A stretch of 64,000 bases of DNA, from contig CM032230.1 in the NCBI GenBank assembly GCA_019009955.1, positions 12,419,001 through 12,483,000 on the forward strand. Direction: 5' to 3'. This document shows positions 57,400 to 64,000 of this stretch, in pieces. A program made the position numbers and the translations under genes. Numbering within the stretch: the stretch's first letter is position 1; each line of letters starts with the position of its first letter. The notes under the pieces were generated by a model. The model saw only the letters and a program-made list of their open reading frames with translations, ran no database searches and was not told the DNA's origin. This DNA is from Riptortus pedestris. Taxonomy: Eukaryota; Arthropoda; Insecta; Hemiptera; Alydidae.

Positions 57400-58384
57400 A
57401 ATAGAAAAATATAAACACAAAAAGATAATATACACTGATGGTTCGAAAATTACCGAGTCTTCCTCCTGCGCCTACTACGAAGAAAAAGCCTGCCAAAAAT
57501 AAAAACTCATCAAATTAACCAGCATCTATTCCGCCGAACTATTCGCAATTAAATTCGCTCTATATCACTGCATTTGCAACCACTCAACTCAAGAAAAATT
57601 CCTGATTTGCACTGACTCGTTGAGTGCCCTATTGAGTATCAAAGATGTATTCACAAACAACCCAATAGTAAAAAAAATACAAAATCAAATACAAATGCTC
57701 CGAGACCTAAAAAGGGCCGTCTACTTCATGTGGATCCCAAGCCACGTGGGAATAGATGGAAACAAAAAAGCAGATTTAGCAGCCAGAGAAGCAAATCAAC
57801 TCGACTCCATCACCCCAACAACAATTACATCTGCAGAACTCCTACCAACCACTCAAAGAAGAAATTAATAAAAACTGGCAACACATGTGGAATGAAACCC
57901 TGAACAATAAAATAAAAACTATTAAAACCACCATCCGTCCATGGAAATATTCGACAAGAGACAACAGAAGAGATGAAATTGTATTAGGAAGACTCCGAAT
58001 ATGACACACACGACTTACGCATGGCTATCTTATGACAAAAGATCAACCCCCGATTTGTGAGAAATGTAACACAGAACTGACTATATATCACATATTAATG
58101 GAATGCCATAAGTATACAGATATTAGAAACAAATACAATATTTCCAATAGTATAGAAGTGGCCCTTGGAGATGACCCGAAAGAACTCCATAAATTGTTTA
58201 ATTTTGTAAAAAACACGAGTTTTATACAAAGAAATATAAAGTGCAATTGCTCGTATCCTCGTTTATATTGTTAAAATGGCGATATGGATGAGGATACCAA
58301 AATGTGAATTATAAATATTACAGGGCGATGATAACCTGGTAGTTTTTCGCCCTTAAACCCTATACAACAACAACAACAACAACA
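57400..58384 (+). pseudogene. I-like LINE, 3' part: RNase H and zinc-knuckle region
   Basis: The frame from about 57410 reads IIYTDGSK, an RNase H start with the first catalytic Asp. After one in-frame stop come YSAELFAIKFAL (Glu), FLICTDSLSALLS (Asp) and FMWIPSHVGIDGNKKAD (last Asp). So all four RNase H residues are present. A frameshift near 57850 passes to KNWQHMWNETL and RRDEIVLGRLRI, with a stop where Gly is expected, then HTRLTHGYL. The zinc-knuckle segment ICEKCNTELTIYHILMEC is intact. The 3' UTR has AACCTGGTAGTTTTTCGCCC and ends in a (CAA)n tail. This layout is typical of the I/Nimb group. The reverse transcriptase and endonuclease are missing, as expected for 5' truncation. It is dead but younger than the LINE remains at 12-16 kb. 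Confidence 0.8.
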
Positions 58385-58387
58385 TAT

Positions 58388-58484
58388 TATGTTATGATAA
58401 CATTTAATGGAAATGAACACATTTCATTTCAGTTTACATCAGATTAATTATTTAGTTTTAATATTATTAAAAAATATTATATTT
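58388..58484. other. short AT-rich flank
   Basis: ATTATGTTATGATAACA resembles the C-module phrase weakly. Nothing else. Confidence 0.3.
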
Positions 58485-58600
58485 AGCAGATTTCCCCTGG
58501 GGAAATATGGTATATAAGTTGTACGAGACAATTTATGCAATTTCGAAAAGCTTTTTCAAATGTCTATCGATCCTACCCAGGAGATAACAAACTTGAAAGT
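58485..58600 (+). mobile_element. HINE 5'-end fragment
   Basis: AGCAGATTTCCCCTGGGG, an eroded 5' block with ATCGATCCTACCCAGGAG, then a jump to AACTTGAAAGTTTTATGT. It abuts the next, oppositely oriented copy. Confidence 0.7.
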
Positions 58601-58611
58601 TTTATGTAAAA

Positions 58612-59060
58612 AAAGTCCTTAACGCAGCCCCTGCGTTAACCAAGGAGATTCCCCACGTGCTGGCTTGCATGTTAAGGTTCCTTGAACCAATATTGTGAAC
58701 ACGAGCTTAGAAAAAGTGTTTCGAAAAGTAATAGCTTATTGCTAACATGACATGATTAGGGGCGGGGTTTACTTAAGGATACAAAGTAAAAACTTCAAAT
58801 ATCTCCGCTCAGATTCACGAAAGAAAAAATGTACATATAACAACATTAATAATTAATTCAATTTGCAATAAGATCGGTTATGAACTATTTTTCGATCAGA
58901 CCAATAGTAAGAGAGATATTTCCAATTTTCGAAATTCGCCCTTCCAAACAAACCCCCTTCCTCCCACTGGTCGAATTAATATGTCTTTAAGGAACTTGAT
59001 CTTTCTTTTTACAAAGAACGATTACAAATCGAGTTTGGTAACGATCGTGTTTAATTTACG
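58612..59060 (-). mobile_element. HINE copy, C type
   Basis: Hairpin with an inverted loop (AACGCAGCCCCTGCGTT), C-type module (GATTAGGGGCGGGG), poly-C and core to GTTTGGTAACGATCG. The microsatellite and 5' block are missing. Confidence 0.7.
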
Positions 59061-59078
59061 CAGGTTCATTCAAAACTG

Positions 59079-59083
59079 TACAC

Positions 59084-59167
<84 letters not shown>
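59079..59167. repeat. compound palindromic microsatellite CA-TA-TG
   Basis: (CA)n, then (TA)n, then (TG)n, so the tract is self-complementary. It lies where HINE copies carry (TA)n. Confidence 0.9.
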
Positions 59168-59169
<2 letters not shown>

Positions 59170-59480
59170 ATTTGTTAACGCACTAGCGGTCGCAATTTTT
59201 ATTTAATCGTTACCAAACTCGACATTTAGAGGGAGGAATTTCGAAAAACCTCAGTATGTCCTTTATTATACGTCGTATCGGAATATTGCATAGGACCAAA
59301 GTTATTGAAAATGTAATGCTCTTTGAATGTTTTATATACGTTTTTTTCTCTATGTCGATTGTTTAGGGAGATATTCGAATTTTTCGGTTTTCGGCCTTCA
59401 GTAAACCCCACTCCACCTCATGTCATTAAAAATAAGCAGTTATGTTATGAAATACTTTATTTGAAGCCTAAATAGCAATT

Positions 59481-60265
59481 GAAGGGTTTGCTGCAAAAAG
59501 GAGGTAGCTCCATCCCATAGCTGTTGGGAGTTATAAACACTTTCATGTGCCAAAAAAAAAAACTCTTTTATTTGGCCCCAAAAGGATGCAGCTTTCAATC
59601 GTTATGATGTTGTAATGATGTTATTTTCGTATTTTATGTTATTCATTATAATGATGTTATTTTCGTATTTTATGTTATTCGTTATAATGATGTTATTTTC
59701 GTATTTTATGTTATTCGTTATAGTGATGTTATTTTCGTATTTTATGTTATTCGTTATAGTGATGTTATTTTCGTATTTTATGTTATTCGTTATAGTGATG
59801 TTATTTTCGTATTTTATGTTATTCGTTATAGTGATGTTATTTTGGTATTTTATGTTATTCGTTATAATGATGTTATTTTGGTATTTTATGTTATTCGTTA
59901 TAGTGATGTTATTTTCTGTTTGTAAACCCAATAATTTTGCTGTTCTTTATTTTCAGTTTTCTTTGAATAAAAAATACATAATAATATTACATTCTATTTA
60001 TTTTTACACCTTTTCCCAAGACATAACATATTTCTCCATTCCTCATATTCCATTCTTTTGGGCAAAATAGAGGTAGCTCCAAGGATCATCCACGTACCAC
60101 CAAAATTTGGATGATATTTACTGTTCTAATATGTAAACACCATAATTGAAAGTAAGCAACAACAATATTTTTATATAACTTTAAATTTGAATTTTTTAAA
60201 CGTTTTTTTTGGTTTCTCAAAAACTGGAAAAATTGGAGCTAGCTCCTTTTTGCAGCAAACCCTTC
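59481..60265 (+). mobile_element. TIR DNA element, long copy with expanded minisatellite
   Basis: Termini GAAGGGTTTGCTGCAAAAAG are inverted at the right, with AATT at 59477-59480 and 60266-60269. The sequence matches the copy at 161-716 in reverse orientation outside the minisatellite. No transposase is seen. At 785 bp it is about 230 bp longer than the other copy, nearly all from the 36-bp repeats. Confidence 0.8.
59612..59920. repeat. 36-bp minisatellite, about 8.5 units
   Basis: The unit contains TGATGTTATTTTCG and TATTTTATGTTATTCGTTAT. Because 36 is a multiple of three, open frames run through on both strands and give a 12-residue periodic peptide. I regard these as by-products, not genes. 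Confidence 0.92.
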
Positions 60266-60359
60266 AATTATTGTTGCATTTACTTTTTGAGATAAATGGA
60301 AATACGTGACGCACGTGGGAAATCTGCTTAGCTAACGCGGCTCCTGTGCGACGGACTTT

Positions 60360-60690
60360 TATGAAAATCGTCACGAGTTCAATATTAGTAGCAGATTTCC
60401 CCTAAGCATGAGGGAGGAGAGGAAAAGAGGAGGGCGGAGAGAAGCTCTACCTATAGAGACGTTGTTGTACTAGGCTGTTTGCAAGACTGGCCGCTAGAAT
60501 GATCTGCCATAGCTGCAAGATGCAGTGCTATCTAGCGGCACAAGTAGGAAGCAGGAGATTCCCTCCCTTACCGATAGGTGCTGCCCCTTCCAGCACTATC
60601 AACTCCTCCCATCTAGTGGCCACTATCTCAACCTCCTCCTATTAAGGTTGTACTCACGACGTATTTATTTTATATGTATGAATGTTTAAA
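60360..60690. other. mostly unassigned; HINE terminus scrap
   Basis: AGCAGATTTCCCCTAAGC near 60392 is a HINE 5' end scrap. The rest, including a purine-rich tract at 60410-60450, is unassigned. Confidence 0.45.
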
Positions 60691-60811
60691 TGTATACTCC
60701 TCGTCAAAACAAACGCAACACCCTAAAATTTATTGATTACACAAGTTTTTAATTGAAATAAAAAATATTATGTTGATGTTTCTAATCAGACAAATACATT
60801 GGAGGAAAAAA

Positions 60812-61279
60812 AGTCCGTCACGCAGGGGCTGCGTAAACTAAGCAGATTTCCCACATGAAGTTTTACAATAGAGAAATCTGCCTAATAATAACCTATTCTC
60901 ATGAGGACGAATAGTTAGTGAAACGGCCACACTAGCGCTAGTGCGCTCGGCGGAAACTCCCGAACAAGCCGACCACACTCACAATACAAATCCAAATATC
61001 TCGGTTAATATTCATGATACAGCCAATATGTATAGAAAAATATTTATAGATCATTTACTTTTCAATAAGATTGCTTATACACATTTTTTCGACCCGACGT
61101 ATAGTAACGGAGATATTTCGAATATTCAAAATCCCCTCCCTAACCCCCTCTCCTACTGGTCCGATTTCAGCCATTAACGAACTTGATCTTCCTTTTTACA
61201 TAAAACGATTAAATGCTGAGTTTGGTAACGATTAAACAAAAATTGCCACCGCTAGAGTGTTAACAGACAAATATATATA

Positions 61280-61338
<59 letters not shown>

Positions 61339-61486
61339 ATATATATATAAATATATATATATAATTTTGAACGGACATCATTTTCGTCATCTCCGGGGTA
61401 GGATCGATGGACATTTGAAGAAATTTTTCGAAACTCGCGTCATGAGTACGACCTCAATAGCTGATTTCCCTTAACGGAAATCTGCT
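60812..61486 (-). mobile_element. HINE copy, A1-like, inside Tc1
   Basis: Hairpin end, shortened A1 module (CGCTCGGCGGAAACTCC), core and poly-C. (TA)n runs at 61269-61362 with interruptions. The 5' block and palindrome with one change end in AAATCTGCT. It is bounded by A-runs of the Tc1 host (GGAGGAAAAA on the left, AAAACAACAATTTC on the right). Confidence 0.9.
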
Positions 61487-61664
61487 AAAACAACAATTTC
61501 ATTTGAATTCCAGCACTTCTTCTTATCTTTAATCCTATTGTTTAGAAACAGCACAAATTCCATAGTCATTCTTATCGACTTAGGGATACAAAAAAAAATT
61601 ACTAGGGCTCAGTATTCATGTTAATTTCATCAAGTACGCATTATTTTAGAATTCATAAGTAATT

Positions 61665-62688
61665 ATGGCACAGTTAGATAGAGATGACACAATTAGGGCA
61701 GTGACGATGCACCAAGAAGACCGTAGCACACGTTACATTGCTAATCGACTTGGGGTCCACTTGTCAACTGTCGCACGGGTCTTGAAACGATTCAGAGAGA
61801 CAGGAGGATACGCAAGAAGACCTGGATCGGGCCAACCACGGGTCACATCAGCAGAAGACAACCGTTTTATCCGGCTCCAGACTCTCAGAAATCGGCTAAA
61901 AACAGCATACGACTTAAGAAACTTGGTCACTGGTGTCCGAAACTTACATGTTTTGGTATCAATAGTTACGAGACGAGTGAGGAATAGTGGACTGAGGTGA
62001 CGAAGGCCCATGGTTGGACCACTTCTCTTCAGAGAGCACCGAAGAGCCCGCCTTAGGTTTGCCCAGGAGCACCGAGATTGGACTGTCGATGACTGGAGAC
62101 GAGTCCTGTTCACCGATGAGACCAGAGTGGCGCTAAACTCTCCTGACGGACACAGAAGAATGTGGAGGAAGCCAGGTGAGCGATACAGCCAATGTTGTAT
62201 AGTCGGAAGGAAGCCTTATTATGGTGTGGGCTCCGTAATGTTCTGGGCTGGCATCTCATGGGAAGCTCGCACAGAGTTAGTTTCAATTCGTGGGGGCCCT
62301 TTGACTGCACAAAGATACGTGGCAGACATTTTGGAGGGCCATGTCATGCCATACATGCCATTTATTGGTGAAAATGCATTTCTTATCCATGATAATGCAA
62401 GGTCACATGTTGCCCGTATTGTTAGGGACTACCTATCTGAAATTAATATCGACACATTGCCGTGGCCAGCGAGGAGCCCTGATCTAAATTGCATAGAACA
62501 TTTATGGGACAGACTAAAAAGAAGAGTTGGAGCCAGGGAACCAGCACCCTCAACCTCAGGGAGCTTGAGGCTGCCGTTTTGGAAGGGTCGGGAAGATTAC
62601 CTCAGGAGGTCGTCCAGGACTTGATCAGGAGCATGCCCACACCTATGGAGGCTGTCATTCGAGCAAGAGGTGGCAACACTGGTTATTA
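61665..62688 (+). pseudogene. Tc1-like transposase, DD34E, two lesions
   Basis: From ATG 61665 the frame gives the paired helix-turn-helix region (STRYIANRLGVHLSTVARV, GYARRPGSGQPR). It reaches a single in-frame TGA at 61998 and continues in frame as RRPMVGPLLFREH. The catalytic residues are present: Asp in LFTDETRV, Asp in LIHDNARSH and Glu in LNCIEHLWD, with 34 residues between the last two. A one-base frameshift near 62550 moves the true C-terminus into another frame (LRELEAAVLEG to ARGGNTGY, stop at 62689). So about 340 residues of transposase survive with only one stop and one frameshift. It is the best-preserved coding relic in the window. It is not functional as it stands. Confidence 0.9.
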
Positions 62689-63059
62689 GTGTATGAATAG
62701 TCAATTTAATTTTTTAAAAAGTTAAAATTTTGTTTTTTCATTTTTAGGATAAATTTTTATTTTTTTTTGTAATTAAAGGAATTATTTTTTCTTTCTGAAA
62801 TACACTTTTTATTACTCCTATGTACTTGTATTATAAGACACAATAAGGTATGATTCTCTGCTTCAGTAAAAACCCAATGAAATTAATAAATTTTAGGGTG
62901 TTCCGTTTTTTTTGACGAGGAGTGTATATTAAGTAAAGATATGGCCTATTTTCAATGAATATTAAAAACCTGCATTAGTTTTGCATCAACCCAATAATAT
63001 TGTGCATAGTAAAATGAAAAGAAATTACAATCATAATTCAAACTCCCCGAGCATTGGAG

Positions 63060-63096
63060 TCATGATTTCATGAGTGAAGCCGGGTTAATTAGCTAG
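63060..63096 (+). mobile_element. Helitron-like 3' end remnant
   Basis: ATGAGTGAAGCCGGGTTAATT resembles the eroded hairpin, followed by AGCTAG and T. Upstream sequence does not match the other Helitrons here, so it may be a different family or only a scrap. Confidence 0.5.
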
Positions 63097-63098
63097 TA

Positions 63099-63121
63099 TG
63101 TAAGTATGTATGTATGTATGT

Positions 63122-63158
<37 letters not shown>

Positions 63159-63165
63159 CATATAT
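63099..63165. repeat. TGTA and TG microsatellite
   Basis: GTATGTATGTATG units pass into (TG)n directly after the Helitron end. Confidence 0.85.
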
Positions 63166-63515
63166 ATGACACCTAATAATGGAGATATGTGAAAAGGTTT
63201 TGTACAATGAAGACTGGATCAGATAAAGTGATCCGAAGAGAGGTGCATTAATGGAATTAATAGAAATTAAATAAATAATTATCTAATGATAAATATCTAA
63301 TTAATTCGGGATTGAAAGGAAAAAAAAAAGTTATTATCAAATTATTACGTACAGATAATATTGAACAAGTATAAGTACAAGCATTACTTCAGTGTTGATA
63401 ACACAATATAATTATCTGGGATATAATTTAAGATAACCATATGAGCTTAATAAATAATTATTTGTACACTGTAATAATAGAAAAATCATTTAAGACGGTC
63501 AGACATTGACGTTTT

Positions 63516-63610
63516 AGTAGATTTCCGTTCTGAGAAATCAGCTATTCTTCTTCAAATGTCCATCGATCCTATCCAGGAGATGACCAAAATGACTATTATA
63601 TATATATATA
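63516..63610 (+). mobile_element. HINE 5' part, interrupted by Helitron
   Basis: AGTAGATTTCCGTTCTGAG, AATGTCCATCGATCCTATCC and a short (TA)n that ends at the Helitron CTAG. The rest of the HINE would lie beyond the window. Confidence 0.75.
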
Positions 63611-64000
63611 CTAGCTCAGATACCCGGCTTTGCTCGGGAATTGATTTGAGGCTGAATGGTGATGGTATTTTTTTGGCAAGGCTTTACTTTGCACAATATT
63701 TTAACATTTACCCGTCTCAGTGTTTAGGGCTAATACCCGTCGTTTCTGTGGATTTGTTAATAATAAAATTTGTATATTCAGGCCTCCCTTATAACCCCCA
63801 CTCCTGCCCGTTCCTAGAAATGTTAGTATGGCTTATTATAAGGATGGCGTTAGTGCTAATACACATACCGAGTGTTTTATTTAGTTCGGTTGAGTCTTTT
63901 GTGCCAAATAAAATTGTTGATTCCCGCTATAATTTTTAGCGTATAACGCCTTTATACTTCGGTATACGACGATATTGTATATAACAAAAGTTTCTCTAAA
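63611..64000 (-). mobile_element. Helitron, 3' part, running off the window
   Basis: CTAG at 63611-63614, TCAGATA and hairpin CCCGGCTTTGCTCGGG, then GAGGCTGAATGGTGATGG. At least one internal repeat unit (GGCCTCCCTTATAACCCCC) follows. It is the same family and nesting as 37498-39125. Confidence 0.8.

Larger units (their letters stand above)
59168..60357 (+). mobile_element. HINE copy, C type, hosting a TIR element
   Basis: TTTGTTAACGCACTAGCGG, core with deletion, and TTTCGGCCTTCAGTAAACC. The C module to AAATAGC is interrupted by the TIR element. It resumes ATTGTTGCATTTACTTTTTG, GTGGGAAATCTGCTTAGC and an eroded hairpin. The 5' block is lost. Confidence 0.75.
60695..62926 (+). mobile_element. 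Tc1-like transposon with nested HINE
   Basis: Terminal inverted repeats TACTCCTCGTCAAAAC (left) and GACGAGGAGTGTA (right), followed inward on both sides by a CACCCTAAAATTT-type segment, are flanked by TA (60693-60694 and 62927-62928). The left end lacks two bases that the right end has. Without the 675-bp HINE (60812-61486) the element is about 1.55 kb, normal for Tc1. Confidence 0.9.
62930..63515. other. unassigned, with Helitron end and TG microsatellite
   Basis: A Helitron-like 3' end and a (TG)n tract are listed separately. Nothing else is recognised in this AT-rich stretch. Confidence 0.4.

Noticed and set aside
59602..60070. Long open frames on both strands with a 12-residue periodic peptide
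   Set aside because: They are produced by a 36-bp minisatellite with no stop in the unit. The other copy of the element (161-716) lacks the expansion and the frame.

Overview
The window is intergenic, transposon-saturated DNA from an AT-rich animal genome, most likely an arthropod (probably an insect). The basis is R1-type and I-type LINE remains, Tc1 and mariner transposases, tRNA-derived SINEs, Gypsy-like solo LTRs, canonical Helitron ends, and no prokaryotic gene organisation. I cannot narrow the species. I see no intact host protein-coding gene, tRNA, rRNA or CRISPR array. All recognisable coding sequence is transposon-derived and broken.

The dominant component is one interspersed repeat family, about 50 full or partial copies that cover roughly 23 kb (about 36%) by summing my intervals. 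Its architecture, in its own 5'->3' direction: (1) a 12-bp terminus AGCAGATTTCCC that lies inside the palindrome GATTTCCCTTAAGGGAAATC; (2) a conserved ~100-bp block; (3) a (TA)n microsatellite; (4) a conserved ~120-bp block, then a G-rich tract; (5) a variable 3' module; (6) the inverted partner GGGAAATCTGCT; (7) a hairpin ACGCAG-CCC-CTGCGT and the end GACGGACT. Copies lie in T-runs and show no target duplication. This matches the plan of Helentron-associated interspersed elements (HINEs, DINE-1-like), so I call the family HINE. '+' means AGCAG is the left end. The variable module gives short (A1, A2), intermediate (C) and long (B) forms.

By region. 0-10 kb: HINEs, a TIR element, a SINE and a solo LTR, then two HINEs head to tail. 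10-17 kb: a Helitron, a SINE, and three LINE fragments. 18-25 kb: HINEs, a HINE-nested SINE, and a 16-unit 131-bp satellite. 25-31 kb: a second solo LTR and a HINE with a deleted mariner in its microsatellite. 31-46 kb: HINEs, including a fold-back derivative and one with a Helitron in its microsatellite. 46-52 kb: a HINE nested in a HINE, a 117-bp perfect inverted repeat, and a TIR transposon carrying a DUF7869-like fragment. 52-64 kb: HINEs, an I-like LINE, a TIR element with an expanded 36-bp minisatellite, a Tc1 element containing a HINE, and a Helitron running off the end.

The elements are related mainly by nesting. HINE (TA)n tracts serve as landing sites for TA- and AT-targeting elements (mariner, Helitrons). 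HINEs insert into T-runs, including those at the ends of other HINEs. Because the family is so repetitive, other copies act as empty sites that define insertion boundaries.
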